From Chitinophaga sp. GbtcB8 (GTDB lineage: Bacteria > Bacteroidota > Bacteroidia > Chitinophagales > Chitinophagaceae): a stretch of DNA of 64,000 bases. How positions within the stretch are numbered: the first letter of the stretch is position 1; each line of letters begins with the position of its first letter. A program made the position numbers and the translations under genes. Of this stretch, positions 16,637-26,651 are shown piece after piece. The stretch lies in NCBI RefSeq assembly GCF_019091455.1, contig NZ_JAGXJN010000001.1, positions 62,001 to 126,000 of the forward strand. Direction: 5' to 3'. The notes below the pieces were generated by a model, which did no database searches, was not told the origin of the DNA, and was given only the letters and a program-made list of their open reading frames with translations.

Positions 16637-16829
16637 CTTAATTAGATAGAAGATATTAAATGTATAAAGTACGCCTAAAAATAAGCTACCGCGGTTAATA
16701 TCCCAACTGTAATAAGGGAAGGCGGTGAAAAGGAAGCGCTGAAGGGTTGGAGTACTACCTGACTGGCTATGGAGTGCTATCATATATGAGTATTAGTACA
16801 ATTATAGTAAGATCATTCTCACATACCTT

Positions 16830-16862
16830 GTGGACTTGACGTGGACTTGATGTGGACTTGAT
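16830..16862 (+). repeat. Three tandem 11-bp repeats
   Basis: GTGGACTTGA followed by C, T and T occurs three times head to tail at 16830, 16841 and 16852. The unit is about one helical turn, as in arrays of protein-binding sites. It lies about 195 bp upstream of galK, just after the symporter terminator. Confidence 0.75.
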
Positions 16863-16901
16863 GCGGGGATGAGGTGGAAAATGGCTGGCAAATACAAAAG
16901 G

Positions 16902-16936
16902 AAAAAGCCCGCAGATCAGTGATCCACGGGCTTTCC
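16902..16936 (-). terminator. Intrinsic terminator of the FHS symporter gene
   Basis: AAAGCCCG (16904-16911) pairs with CGGGCTTT (16927-16934) around a loop that itself contains GATCAGTGATC. On the minus strand the stem runs into TTTTTCC. It is 30 bp past the symporter stop. Confidence 0.8.
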
Positions 16937-16964
16937 GGTAGTTGAATAACAAGTCAGAAAATAC

Positions 16965-18287
16965 TTAGGCCTTCGGTTTTCCTACCTTATGGCCTGCTAT
17001 TGCAAAATACAGAATGTAAGCGTAACAGGGCAGCATGCAATATAAAAATGCCTGGCGGAAATTAATACTTTCGGAATGCAGGAAACCCATCATACCATCT
17101 TTATTAAACAAGCCACCATACACCTGCGGTAACACGCCGCCTCCAACAATACCCATTACTAAAAGGCCGGCGCCCAGCTGGGTGTATTTGCCCAGCTTAT
17201 CAATAGCAAGAGGCCATATGGCAGGCCACATGAGCGCGTTGGCTAAACCTAATAACGCAATGAAAGTTACGGCCGTATAACCATCTGTAAGGTAAGCGCA
17301 GGTGGTAAATATTAAACCCAGTATAGCGGAGATACGTAAGCTCATACTCTGGGAAATAATCTTAGGGATGGTAATGATGCCTACCACATAACCTACCAGC
17401 ATGGCGGCCAGTGTAAAGGAGGTAAAGTATTTGGTTTTATCCAGGCTCATACCCATCTGGGTGCCATAGGTACCGATCACGTCTCCGGCCATTACCTCTA
17501 CTCCTACATATAAAAAGATACACAGCACACCTAATAACAGGTAGGGATATTGCGTAATGCTGGTTTTTTCTGTACCAATGGAACCTGTGTCGTTTCCGGA
17601 TGTATCTATTTCCGGTAAGGAAGAGCGTTTAATAAAGAAGGCAACTATCACCAGCACAATGGCCATTATAATATAGGGGCCTATTACGCGGGAAGCCAGG
17701 CTATCCAGCAGCAGCGATTTTTGTGCGGCATCGGTAGCGGTATTGATCTGCTCTTCCAGCGCGGTAGCATTCTTTAATACAATGGTGCTTAATACCAGCG
17801 GCGCAATAATGCCGGCTATCTTATTACAGATACCCATAATGCTTATTCGCTTAGCTGCGCTTTCAATAGGGCCTATAATACTTATATACGGGTTGGAAGC
17901 CGCCTGCAGCAAGGTAAGGCCGGCGCCCTGTACAAATAAGCCGGTCAGGAACATACCAAAGCTGCGGGCATTGGCGGCGGGCAGAAAAATAACCGAACCA
18001 ACAGCCATTACCACCAGGCCCAGTGCCATACCATTCTTGAAGCCTACCTTTTTAAGGATGAATGAAGAAGGTACTCCCAGGAAAAAATAAGCTAAAAAGA
18101 AGGCGAAGGTTACCAGCAAAGCCTGGCCTATACTGAGTTCGCAGGCTATACGCAAAAATGGGATCAGCGTACCATTCAACCAGGTAACGAATCCAAATAC
18201 AAAGAATAAGATCCCAATAATAGTAATCGATTGCACATAGCTGGCTTTCTTCTCCGGCAATGCAGCAACGGGCGAGTTTGACGACAT
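16965..18287 (-). CDS. FHS-family sugar:proton symporter (fucose or glucose/galactose type)
   Basis: A 440-aa, 12-helix MFS inner-membrane transporter of the fucose-galactose-glucose (FHS) family. The first helix 'ITIIGILFFVFGFVTWLNGTLIPFL' with the F-x-F-G-F-x-T-x-x-N motif, then 'LLQAASNPYISIIGP' and 'ALMWPAIWPLAIDKLGKYTQLGAGLLVMGIVGGG' in the second half, are typical of FucP/GluP members. The neighbours galK and fucosidase make galactose, glucose or fucose likely substrates; sequence alone does not choose. It is divergent from the NagP-like symporter. Confidence 0.9.
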   Translation of the reverse strand: MSSNSPVAALPEKKASYVQSITIIGILFFVFGFVTWLNGTLIPFLRIACELSIGQALLVTFAFFLAYFFLGVPSSFILKKVGFKNGMALGLVVMAVGSVIFLPAANARSFGMFLTGLFVQGAGLTLLQAASNPYISIIGPIESAAKRISIMGICNKIAGIIAPLVLSTIVLKNATALEEQINTATDAAQKSLLLDSLASRVIGPYIIMAIVLVIVAFFIKRSSLPEIDTSGNDTGSIGTEKTSITQYPYLLLGVLCIFLYVGVEVMAGDVIGTYGTQMGMSLDKTKYFTSFTLAAMLVGYVVGIITIPKIISQSMSLRISAILGLIFTTCAYLTDGYTAVTFIALLGLANALMWPAIWPLAIDKLGKYTQLGAGLLVMGIVGGGVLPQVYGGLFNKDGMMGFLHSESINFRQAFLYCMLPCYAYILYFAIAGHKVGKPKA

Positions 18288-18553
18288 AGATATAACTTAA
18301 AATGATGAAAAATATATAGATTTTGGTTCACTGTAACACGAACTTAAACAACTATTCCGGTATTTTCTAGCCCCGGAAGTGGTATTTTTCCGGTTTTTTC
18401 ATTCACTATCATTTTTAGATAATTTTCTATAATCTGCGCGCTAAAACGTTTTTGCATAATATAAAAATTCAAGAATTTATTTTTATTTTAGAAAATCTTA
18501 AAAAATAATTTATACATTTATCGGGTAATAAACCATGGTAATTAAACACGTTT
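18288..18553. promoter_or_regulatory. Divergent promoter region of the two sugar symporters
   Basis: 266 bp, strongly AT-rich toward 18554, with no ORF. It must carry promoters for both genes. TACATTTA (18513-18520) is a near match to the -7 box for the plus-strand gene. No operator can be defined with confidence. Confidence 0.35.
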
Positions 18554-20182
18554 ATGGCTGAACAATCAAAGCAAGGTACACATCCCTCCTTTTCCGTACT
18601 TGTTCTCGTTTTTTTCTTCTGGGGGTTTGTGGCCGCATCTAACAGTATCTTTATCCCGTTCTGTAAAGCGCATTTTGATCTAACCCAACTGGAATCCCAG
18701 TTAATTGACTTTGCTTTTTACGGCGCGTATTTCATCGGTTCCTTATTGCTCTATCTTTTTTCTGCTATCCGCGGTGTTGATATCCTCAACAAGATCGGTT
18801 ATCAGAAAGGGATCATTTATGGTTTGCTGATATCCGTTGTAGGCGCGGCTGCGCTGATAGGTGCAGTAAACCTTGGTAACGGCATGGCTAACAAGTCCGG
18901 CGCGTTTTACCTGATATTAGGAGCTTTCTTTATTGTAGCACTTGGGTTCTCATTGCAGCAAACTGCCGCTAACCCGTTTGCCATTTTATTAGGTGACCCT
19001 TCCAAGGGTACGCACCGTTTAAATCTGGCTGGTGGTGTAAACTCTTTTGGTACTACCATCGGACCTATTATTGTAAGCATGCTGCTGTTTGGCAGCGCAC
19101 AGGGTGGTGATGCTTCCAAAACAGACATCAGCAAGATCAATACTTTGTACATCCTGCTCATTGTATTGTTCCTGGTAGCAGCCGGTATTTTTGCATTGGT
19201 AAAAATGCCCAAAACCACCGGTGATGATGAGCATTTTGAAAAATCAAGCAAAGCCAGTGGCGCGCTGGTAGGTATCACTGCTATGTTTGTGCTGATCATG
19301 GTTGGCATTACCACGCAGAATGCATTACCGTTTTTCATTGCCGGTATTGTTGGTATCCTGGCTGTTTTATTTTATGCTAAAACCTCATCACAAAAGAACG
19401 GCGAAGGCTGGGGCGCTATGAAGTACCCACAGCTGGTGCTGGGCATGATCGCTATTTTTGTGTATGTAGGTGTGGAAGTATCTGTGGCCAGTAACATGGG
19501 CGCGCTGCTGAAACATCCGGGTTTTCTTACTCCTGATGGTTTAGCTGAATCACAGATCGATCCTTACATTTCCCTGTTCTGGGGTAGTTTAATGATCGGC
19601 CGCTGGACGGGCGCCATTACGGTGTTCAACGTTTCCAAGGCAACGCGTAAGCTGTTATTTGTGATCGTACCTTTTATAGCTTACGGTGTTATCTTAGGCG
19701 CCAATGCCTGGAAAGGCAACGACATCAGCGCACTGTATCCATATGCTGGTGTGATCGTAATACAGATCATCGGTTTCTTTGCCGGACAGGAAAAACCCGC
19801 CAAGACCTTAATGATCTTTGGCTTACTGGGCGTAGCCGGTATGGTGGTAGGTTTATTAACCACCGGAGCAGTTGCTACCTTTGCTTTTGTAAGCGGTGGC
19901 TTATTCTGTTCCGTAATGTGGCCTTCTATCTTCTCCCTGTCTATTGCAGGTTTAGGTAAATATACCAGCCAGGCTTCTTCTTTCCTGGTAATGATGATCT
20001 TAGGCGGTTCCCTGATACCACCGGTACAAGGCGGATTAGCAGACACCTCACTGGGCATTCATGCCTCTTATATTATACCAGCCTTATGCTTTGCATACCT
20101 GGCTTTCTTTGCATTTAGAGTTAAAACTATTTTAAAATCTCAGGGAATCGATTATGAGTCAGCAATTAGTAGTGGGCATTGA
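18554..20182 (+). CDS. FHS-family sugar symporter, NagP-like (probably N-acetylglucosamine)
   Basis: A 542-aa MFS transporter, about 100 residues longer than the paralogue at 16965. It starts '[24 protein letters not shown]' and has '[16 protein letters not shown]' and '[34 protein letters not shown]'. The extra length is in the middle, with additional hydrophobic segments ('[30 protein letters not shown]'). It overlaps the ROK kinase by 29 bp, so the two are translated together. The downstream hexosaminidase, glycosylasparaginase and NagB-LmbE point to GlcNAc or glucosamine as substrate (inference). Confidence 0.88.
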   Translation: MAEQSKQGTHPSFSVLVLVFFFWGFVAASNSIFIPFCKAHFDLTQLESQLIDFAFYGAYFIGSLLLYLFSAIRGVDILNKIGYQKGIIYGLLISVVGAAALIGAVNLGNGMANKSGAFYLILGAFFIVALGFSLQQTAANPFAILLGDPSKGTHRLNLAGGVNSFGTTIGPIIVSMLLFGSAQGGDASKTDISKINTLYILLIVLFLVAAGIFALVKMPKTTGDDEHFEKSSKASGALVGITAMFVLIMVGITTQNALPFFIAGIVGILAVLFYAKTSSQKNGEGWGAMKYPQLVLGMIAIFVYVGVEVSVASNMGALLKHPGFLTPDGLAESQIDPYISLFWGSLMIGRWTGAITVFNVSKATRKLLFVIVPFIAYGVILGANAWKGNDISALYPYAGVIVIQIIGFFAGQEKPAKTLMIFGLLGVAGMVVGLLTTGAVATFAFVSGGLFCSVMWPSIFSLSIAGLGKYTSQASSFLVMMILGGSLIPPVQGGLADTSLGIHASYIIPALCFAYLAFFAFRVKTILKSQGIDYESAISSGH

Positions 20183-21119
20183 TATTGGTGGTACCAATAC
20201 CAAATTCGGCGTTGTAGACCGCAGAGGCAATATTCTGTGTGATGGCCGTATGTTAACTAACCAACATGAAAATGTAGCTGGTTTTTTGGACGAGCTGCAT
20301 GAGCACCTGTCTAAACTGATAGACCAGGCAGGCGGCATAGATAATATCAGGGGTATAGGTGTGGGCGCGCCCAATGGCAACTATTACACCGGTAATATTG
20401 AGTATGCACCAAACCTTCGCTGGAAGGGCGTTATACCACTGGCTAATTTGCTGGGAGAGAAATTTGGTTTGCCTACTGTATTAACCAATGATGCCAATGC
20501 GGCTGCATTGGGAGAATTGATGTATGGCGCTGCGCGCAGCATGAAAGATTTTATTGTGATTACCTTAGGTACAGGCGTAGGCAGTGGTATTGTTGCCAAC
20601 GGACAGCTAATATATGGTCATGATGGTTTTGCAGGTGAGCTGGGCCACTGTATAGTGATCCCCGGCGGCAGGTACCACCCCGGTACCGGTGCGCACGGAT
20701 CCCTGGAAGCCTATGCTTCCGCTACCGGCGTAACCAACACTGCGCTGGAATTCCTGGCTAACCGCCCGGAAACCAAGAGCACGCTGCGCGATCTGAAGAA
20801 AGAAGATATTAACTCCAAAACCGTGTTTGACGCGGCTATGGCAGGCGATCCGCTGGCCAGGGAAGTATATGAGTTCACCGGTAAAATACTGGGTGAGGCA
20901 TTGGCCAACTTCGTTATGTTCAGCAGCCCGGAAGCCATTATATTATTTGGCGGCTTAACCAAAGCCGGTGACCTGATCATGAAACCGGTACGGGAACATA
21001 TGGAACTGAACCTGTTGCCTATTTTCCAGAATAAAGTGAAGCTGGTGTTCTCTGAGCTGAAGGAAAGTGATGCCGCTATTTTGGGCGCGAGCGCACTGGC
21101 GTGGGAGATGAAGGATTGA
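20154..21119 (+). CDS. ROK-family sugar kinase (glucokinase or GlcNAc kinase)
   Basis: 321 aa. The N-terminal [19 protein letters not shown] is the phosphate-binding loop; '[18 protein letters not shown]', '[15 protein letters not shown]' and '[15 protein letters not shown]' follow the ROK order, with the catalytic Asp in TNDANA. ROK kinases usually have a zinc site C-x-C-G-x-x-G-C before L-E; here the segment reads [13 protein letters not shown], with none of the three cysteines. With the overlapping symporter, and NagB later in the cluster, GlcNAc or glucosamine 6-phosphorylation is likely. Confidence 0.88.
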   Translation: MSQQLVVGIDIGGTNTKFGVVDRRGNILCDGRMLTNQHENVAGFLDELHEHLSKLIDQAGGIDNIRGIGVGAPNGNYYTGNIEYAPNLRWKGVIPLANLLGEKFGLPTVLTNDANAAALGELMYGAARSMKDFIVITLGTGVGSGIVANGQLIYGHDGFAGELGHCIVIPGGRYHPGTGAHGSLEAYASATGVTNTALEFLANRPETKSTLRDLKKEDINSKTVFDAAMAGDPLAREVYEFTGKILGEALANFVMFSSPEAIILFGGLTKAGDLIMKPVREHMELNLLPIFQNKVKLVFSELKESDAAILGASALAWEMKD

Positions 21120-21291
21120 ATGGTCCACAGCATAGTGCGACAGGGAAGTATGACGCGAAAGGGCTGGTAATGGGGCTGTTATGGTCCATAGCCGGGTGAG
21201 AAAGGAAATGGAAAGCTTGTGGAGGATTGTAACGGAAGTGGGATTGAACAAATAAAATAAATACAGTATCTTTCGATCCATATTATCTTAT

Positions 21292-22338
21292 ATGCAAGAT
21301 CGTAGAAACTTTTTAAAAGCAGCGGCCCTTGGTGCCGCTGCTTTCTCTTTAGACGGAGTAAGCGCTGCACCTGCCAGCGCAGCAGGTAAAACCGTAAAGG
21401 GGAAACCCATCGTGATCTCTACCTGGGACTTCGGCATCCCTTCCAATAAGGCTGCCTGGGAAGTGCTGAAAAAAGGCGGCCGCGCGCTGGACGCCGTAGA
21501 AGCAGGCGTGCAGATACCGGAAGCTGATCCGGCAGTAACTACTGTAGGTTATGGCGGCTACCCGGACCGGGATGGCTATGTAACCCTGGATTCCTGTATA
21601 ATGGACGAGCTGGGGAACTGCGGTTCTGTAGCTGCCCTGGAGCATATTGTACATCCTGTTTCCGTGGCCCGTGCCGTAATGGAAAAAACACCGCATGTAA
21701 TGCTGGTAGGCGAAGGCGCACTGCAGTTTGCGCTGGCCAACGGTTTCAAAAAAGAGAACCTGCTAACGCCGGAATCAGAAAAAGCCTGGAAAGAGTGGCT
21801 GAAAAAATCTGAGTACAAACCGCAGATGAATATAGAGAACAAGTCATATAACGCTAACGGCACTACGGCATTTAGCCCGCTGCAGTTACCGGGCAACGTA
21901 TATAACCACGATACCATTGGCATGCTGGCTATGGATGCGCAGGGCAACCTGTCCGGCGCCTGCACCACCAGCGGTATGGCGTTTAAAATGCGTGGCCGTG
22001 TGGGCGATTCTCCCATTATTGGCGCTGGTTTGTATGTGGATAATGAAGTAGGCGCCGCAACCTCTACCGGTGTGGGTGAAGAGGTGATCCGTATTGTAGG
22101 CAGCCACCTGGTGGTAGAGCTGATGCGGCAGGGATATTCGCCCGAAGCGGCTTGTAAAGAAGCTGTAAAACGTATTGTGAAAAAGAGCCCGCAGAAATCA
22201 AAAGAGATCCAGGTAGGTTTCCTGGCCCTGAATAAAAAAGGGGAGTTTGGCGCTTACTGTTTGCAGGAAGGTTTCAGCTATGCCGTGTGTACAAGCGATA
22301 CCAGGAATGAGCTGATAAAAGGGAAACATTTTTATTGA
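21292..22338 (+). CDS. N4-(beta-N-acetylglucosaminyl)-L-asparaginase (glycosylasparaginase)
   Basis: A 348-aa Ntn-hydrolase that cleaves GlcNAc-Asn, the last stub of N-glycan degradation. The N-terminus DRRNFLKAAALGAAAFSLDG is a Tat-type signal, so it is probably exported folded. The precursor self-cleaves before the nucleophile Thr208 in NHDTIGMLAM; 'GACTTSGMAFKMRGRVGDSP' gives the substrate loop. The length matches flavobacterial (Elizabethkingia) glycosylasparaginase. It lies within the GlcNAc cluster, and its product feeds the hexosamine pathway. Confidence 0.92.
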   Translation: MQDRRNFLKAAALGAAAFSLDGVSAAPASAAGKTVKGKPIVISTWDFGIPSNKAAWEVLKKGGRALDAVEAGVQIPEADPAVTTVGYGGYPDRDGYVTLDSCIMDELGNCGSVAALEHIVHPVSVARAVMEKTPHVMLVGEGALQFALANGFKKENLLTPESEKAWKEWLKKSEYKPQMNIENKSYNANGTTAFSPLQLPGNVYNHDTIGMLAMDAQGNLSGACTTSGMAFKMRGRVGDSPIIGAGLYVDNEVGAATSTGVGEEVIRIVGSHLVVELMRQGYSPEAACKEAVKRIVKKSPQKSKEIQVGFLALNKKGEFGAYCLQEGFSYAVCTSDTRNELIKGKHFY

Positions 22339-22401
22339 GCTGGCAGTGAGCAGCAGTATTGAGGTACTCCGGACTGCCAACAGCCAACTATTTTAACAAT
22401 C

Positions 22402-23163
22402 ATGAGCATTACCTTAGAAATATGCGCCGGTTCCGTGGGTTCCTGCATAGCTGCCCAGGAAGGGGGCGCACAACGCATTGAGCTGTGCGATAACCTGCTG
22501 GAAGGCGGTACAACCCCCAGCTACGCTACCATAGCAGTAGCGCGGGAAAAAGTGCAGATCGCCCTGTACCCTATTATACGCCCGCGCGGGGGTGATTTTT
22601 TATATGATGCCCATGAGTTTGAAGTAATGCAGCGGGATATAACCCTATGTAAACAGCTGGGCTGCGATGGCGTTGTAATAGGCATTCTTACCCCGGACGG
22701 ACGGGTAGATAAAGAAAGATGTAAAAAACTCACAGACCAGGCCTGGCCCATGGGCGTTACGTTTCACCGTGCCTTTGATATGACGGCAGACCCGCTGCAG
22801 GCCCTGGAAGATATTATTGAAATTGGCTGTGAACGTATCCTTACTTCCGGGCAGCGTAATACTGCAGCCGAAGGTACTGCCCTGCTGAAAACGCTGGTAC
22901 AGCAATCACAGGAGCGTATAGCCATTATGGTAGGCTCCGGTGTACGGGCCCATAATATTGCCACTCTTGTAAAGGAAACGGGCGCAGCGGAATACCATAC
23001 CTCCGCCAAAGCTTACGTGGAAAGCGGTATGACCTATCGTAACCCCAATGTGAGCATGGGCGGCATTCCCGGCGTACCGGAATACGGTATTTCCCTTACT
23101 CAGGCTGCTGAGGTAAAAAAGATCAGGGAGGAAGCGGAGAAAGCTTACCGGGAAATGTTGTAA
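22402..23163 (+). CDS. cutC: CutC family protein
   Basis: A 253-aa TIM-barrel protein. It has 'LEICAGSVGSCIAAQEGGAQRIELCDNLLEGGTTPS', the usual start of CutC, then 'RPRGGDFLYDAHEFEVMQRDI' and 'ILTSGQRNTAAEG'. It was first named for copper homeostasis, but its function is doubtful, and in Bacteroidota it is often next to glycosidase or sugar genes, as here. It is 64 bp after glycosylasparaginase on the same strand. Confidence 0.92.
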   Translation: MSITLEICAGSVGSCIAAQEGGAQRIELCDNLLEGGTTPSYATIAVAREKVQIALYPIIRPRGGDFLYDAHEFEVMQRDITLCKQLGCDGVVIGILTPDGRVDKERCKKLTDQAWPMGVTFHRAFDMTADPLQALEDIIEIGCERILTSGQRNTAAEGTALLKTLVQQSQERIAIMVGSGVRAHNIATLVKETGAAEYHTSAKAYVESGMTYRNPNVSMGGIPGVPEYGISLTQAAEVKKIREEAEKAYREML

Positions 23164-23309
23164 ATTGGATCAAACGAAGTAAGAGATCAGAGGAATAAGA
23201 GGGTAAGAAGTCAGAGATCAAAGGTAAGAAATAAGAGACCAGCATCTATATCTATATTGAAACAGAGATAGGAAAATGAATACTTCCTTCTTCAATTATC
23301 TGATAAACT
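23164..23309 (+). repeat. Purine-rich intergenic stretch with short direct repeats
   Basis: A 146-bp gap in which AAGTAAGAGATCAGAG, TAAGAAGTCAGAGATCAAAG and TAAGAAATAAGAGACCAG recur as degenerate copies of a GTAAGAgaTCAGAGa word. No ORF or hairpin is evident. Confidence 0.4.
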
Positions 23310-24080
23310 ATGAACCGTTACCTTATTATCCTGGCACTCTATTGCTGCAGCTGGCCGTTACTACTACCTGCGCAAAATCTGAAAGTGCTCACCTACAACA
23401 TTCATCACGGCCAGAACAACCAGGGCGCCGTAGACCTGCAAGGCATTGCCAACGTTATACTGGCCACTAATCCTGACCTGGTAGCCCTGCAGGAAGTAGA
23501 CAGCGCTACTACCCGCGCACAAGGCACTGATCAGCTGAAAGAACTGGCTTCCCTTACCGGCATGTACACCTATTTTGCAAAAGCAATGGATTATGAAGGC
23601 GGCGCCTATGGCACCGGTATTCTGTCCAGAATGCCTATTACCGCTACAGAACGTATAGCCTTACCTGGTAATAAGGACAGCGAGCCGCGCGTAGCCGGCA
23701 TTATTACCCTGCAGCTGCCCGGCGACAGCCTGCTGCAATTTGTAAGCGCGCACCTGGATGCCAGCGATGAACCCACCGACCGTATAAATCAGGCTACTGC
23801 CCTGGTACAGCGTTTTACCAATGCCAAAACACCTGTAATACTGGCCGGTGATCTGAATGCCGCACCTACCGCCAAAGAAACCGGTATTTTAAAACAGCTG
23901 TTCACCGATGCCACCCAGGCAGCCGGCCCTACCTTCCCCGCAGATACGCCTACCGTAAAGCTGGATTATATACTGCTGTATCCCAAACAGCGTTTTAACG
24001 TTACGGCCACCCGCGTAATACAGGAAACCGTTGCCTCTGACCACCGGCCCCTGGTAGCTGAGCTGGAAATAAAAGAATAA
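23310..24080 (+). CDS. Endonuclease/exonuclease/phosphatase-family hydrolase, secreted
   Basis: 256 aa with an N-terminal signal peptide (MNRYLIILALYCCSWPLLLP, then AQ). The fold motifs are 'VLTYNIHHGQNNQG', 'LVALQEVDS' with the metal Glu, 'FVSAHLDAS', 'VILAGDLNAAP' and the C-terminal SDHRPLVAELE with the catalytic Asp-His. Family members act on DNA, phosphoinositides, sphingomyelin or other phosphodiesters; the substrate here is unknown. The sugar-cluster context might suggest phosphorylated glycans or lipids, but this is only inference. Confidence 0.88.
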   Translation: MNRYLIILALYCCSWPLLLPAQNLKVLTYNIHHGQNNQGAVDLQGIANVILATNPDLVALQEVDSATTRAQGTDQLKELASLTGMYTYFAKAMDYEGGAYGTGILSRMPITATERIALPGNKDSEPRVAGIITLQLPGDSLLQFVSAHLDASDEPTDRINQATALVQRFTNAKTPVILAGDLNAAPTAKETGILKQLFTDATQAAGPTFPADTPTVKLDYILLYPKQRFNVTATRVIQETVASDHRPLVAELEIKE

Positions 24081-24152
24081 ACCGTTATACTGAAAGTTGT
24101 ATCTTCGGAACCGTCTTTTATACCACCCATCAACCTGGCTGAAATAACATTT

Positions 24153-26465
24153 ATGAACAGAACAATGAACCGTAAACGGGCCCTGTTACCCTGTGTAATA
24201 GTACTCGCCCTGGCAGGCCTGACCGCCTGTACCAACAACCAACAGGGAGCAGCACCCAAAGGCAAGGTAAGCATCATACCCATGCCGGTAAGCGTGCAGG
24301 AAACGCCCGATTCTTTTCTGCTGGACAAACAAACCGTGCTGGTAGCCACCACCCCGGACGATAAACAATCTGCAGGCCTGTTCAATGCCTGGCTGAAAGA
24401 GCTGACCGGTTATGAGCTGACCGTGGCCGAACAGGGCGATAAAAACGCCATTGTGCTGCATACCGGTACAGACAGCAGCAAACATGCAGAAGGTTATACC
24501 TTAAAAGTAGGAAAAGACCGCATTGACATTAACGGCAACGACGGCAGCGGCACCTTTTACGGCATACAAACCCTTATACAATTATTACCGGTTGAAAAAG
24601 GCAGCACCTTATGGATACCGGGCGCTGATATTAATGATTATCCCCGCTTCCCTTACCGCGGGCTGCACCTGGATGTAGGCCGCCACTTCTTTTCCGCCGA
24701 CTTTGTAAAGAAATATATTGACCTGCTGGCCATGCATAAGATGAATACTTTTCACTGGCACCTTACGGAAGACCAGGGCTGGCGTATAGAGATCAAAAAA
24801 TATCCGCGCCTGCAGGAAGTAGCTTCCAAGCGCAAAGAATCCATGGTAGGGCATTACAATGATCAAAAATTTGACGGTAAACCTTACGGCGGTTATTACA
24901 CCCAGGAAGAAATAAAGGATGTGGTAGCCTATGCCACCGCACGCCACGTAACCGTAATACCTGAAATAGAAATGCCCGGCCACTCCCTGGCAGCATTAAC
25001 CGCTTACCCTTACCTAGGCTGCACTGGCGGCCCTTATGAAGTAGGCACCAAATGGGGTGTGTTTGAAGATATTTATTGCGCCGGCAACGACAGCACCTTC
25101 CTGTTCCTGCAGGATGTGCTGGATGAAGTAATGGCGCTGTTCCCCAGCAAATACATACATATTGGCGGCGATGAAGCCCCTAAAACACGTTGGGAAAAAT
25201 GCCCCAAATGCCAGAAGCGGATGAAGGACGAAGGTTTGAAAGATGTGCATGCGTTACAGAGCTACTTTATCCAGCGCATGGAAAAATACCTGAACAGCAA
25301 AGGACGCCGCATTATTGGCTGGGATGAGATCCTGGAAGGCGGCCTGGCACCTGATGCCACTGTAATGAGCTGGCGCGGGGAAGAAGGCGGTGTGGCAGCA
25401 GCCAAACAAAAACATGATGTGATCATGACACCAGGCAACTACTGCTATTTTGACCACTATCAATCCAAAGGAAAAAATGAGCCCGTTGCCATTGGCGGTT
25501 ATACACCGGTAAGTGAGGTATACAGCTATGAGCCTATACCTGCCGGCTTAAGCAAGGAAGAAGCCACCTATATTAAAGGCGCGCAGGCCAACGTATGGTC
25601 TGAATACATGCCCAACGCGGAGCACGTAGAATACATGGTATACCCGCGCGCCACAGCTATGGCAGAGGTTTTATGGAGCCCTGCTGAAAAACGTAATTAC
25701 GATGATTTTGTGGAAAGGCTGAAGCAGCACCTGCACCGTCTGGATATGAAAAAAGTGAACTATGCCAAACATGTATTTGAAATACGCGGTGAGGCAGACA
25801 GCACTGCCGGCGGTGTATCCGTAAAGCTGGACAGCAAGCTGGATGGCGGCAAGATCTTTTACACTACAGATGGCAGCGCGCCTAGCCCTAAGGGCACCGC
25901 CTATACCAATCCTATCGTGATAAACAAGGCAGAAACCATCCGCGCGCTGGTGTTCCTGGATGATAAGCCTTACGGCAATGAGTACACGCAACCATTTGTG
26001 TTCCATAAAGCATTGGCTAAAAAAGTTACCCTGGCGCAGCCGCCTAATGGGAACTACAACCCCGGCAGCCCGTTTGCATTAGTGAATGGTATTGAAGGTG
26101 TAAAGGAATACAATGATAACCAGTGGTTTGGCTACAGCGGCAACAACATGGAAGCCACCGTGGACCTGGACAGTGTGCAGGACATTCATTCCGTGGGTGT
26201 GAACATTCTGAACGCCAAGGGACCGGGCATATACCCGCCCAAACAGGTAACTTTCCTGGTATCTGACGACGGACAGCATTTTAAGGAAGTATATAAACAA
26301 ACTACCTTTGCCAAAGAAGGCATTAACCAGGTACGGGCGCCTTTACAGCAGGTAAAAGGCCGTTATGTGAAGCTGGTAGCCCAGAATGCAGGCACTATAC
26401 CGGCAGGCGCAGAAGGCGCGGGCAGCAAGGCCTGGCTTTTTGTGGACGAGATAATAATTAATTAA
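24153..26465 (+). CDS. Beta-N-acetylhexosaminidase (GH20) lipoprotein
   Basis: 770 aa. The signal ends in the lipobox L-T-A-C with Cys26, so it is lipid-anchored, probably to the outer membrane. An in-frame ATG at 24165 would give a shorter basic n-region. A GH20b domain (about 38-160) precedes the TIM-barrel catalytic domain (165-505) with 'FHWHLTEDQGWRIEIKKYPR' and the Asp340-Glu341 pair in HIGGDEAPKTRWEKC. A CHB_HEX_C-type module ('IFYTTDGSAPSPKGTAYTNP') and an F5/8 type C domain close the protein. It removes terminal GlcNAc or GalNAc from glycans, supplying the symporter and NagB. Confidence 0.94.
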   Translation: MNRTMNRKRALLPCVIVLALAGLTACTNNQQGAAPKGKVSIIPMPVSVQETPDSFLLDKQTVLVATTPDDKQSAGLFNAWLKELTGYELTVAEQGDKNAIVLHTGTDSSKHAEGYTLKVGKDRIDINGNDGSGTFYGIQTLIQLLPVEKGSTLWIPGADINDYPRFPYRGLHLDVGRHFFSADFVKKYIDLLAMHKMNTFHWHLTEDQGWRIEIKKYPRLQEVASKRKESMVGHYNDQKFDGKPYGGYYTQEEIKDVVAYATARHVTVIPEIEMPGHSLAALTAYPYLGCTGGPYEVGTKWGVFEDIYCAGNDSTFLFLQDVLDEVMALFPSKYIHIGGDEAPKTRWEKCPKCQKRMKDEGLKDVHALQSYFIQRMEKYLNSKGRRIIGWDEILEGGLAPDATVMSWRGEEGGVAAAKQKHDVIMTPGNYCYFDHYQSKGKNEPVAIGGYTPVSEVYSYEPIPAGLSKEEATYIKGAQANVWSEYMPNAEHVEYMVYPRATAMAEVLWSPAEKRNYDDFVERLKQHLHRLDMKKVNYAKHVFEIRGEADSTAGGVSVKLDSKLDGGKIFYTTDGSAPSPKGTAYTNPIVINKAETIRALVFLDDKPYGNEYTQPFVFHKALAKKVTLAQPPNGNYNPGSPFALVNGIEGVKEYNDNQWFGYSGNNMEATVDLDSVQDIHSVGVNILNAKGPGIYPPKQVTFLVSDDGQHFKEVYKQTTFAKEGINQVRAPLQQVKGRYVKLVAQNAGTIPAGAEGAGSKAWLFVDEIIIN

Positions 26466-26470
26466 TGTGC

Positions 26471-26537
26471 GGATATGCAAATGTGCAGATGTGCAGATAC
26501 GGGGAGCCGGAGCTGCATATTTGCACTCCTGCACATA
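26471..26537. repeat. ATATGCAAATGTGCAG-type inverted repeat
   Basis: ATATGCAAATGTGCAGATGT (26473-26492) and the facing TGCATATTTGCACTCCTGCA (26514-26533) can form a hairpin just after the hexosaminidase stop. The same word set recurs at 60654-60744. Confidence 0.65.
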
Positions 26538-26651
26538 GGTTTAGCGGCTGGTTTTGTTAAACAGTTGCTAAAAAAGCTACCAGATTAGCACATTTTTATT
26601 TAATTTTCCGGCTCGTTTTTTAAACGCCTCTAATCCAAAACATCACTTACC

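Larger units (their letters stand above)
16637..16964. other. Intergenic stretch between galK and the FHS symporter
   Basis: 328 bp with no gene. It contains the upstream region of galK, three tandem 11-bp repeats (16830-16862) and the terminator of the symporter gene (16902-16936). No strong TAnnTTTG box was found. Confidence 0.6.

Noticed and set aside
16830-16862. CRISPR array
   Set aside because: The repeats are only 11 bp, directly abutting with no spacers, and no cas genes occur in the window.
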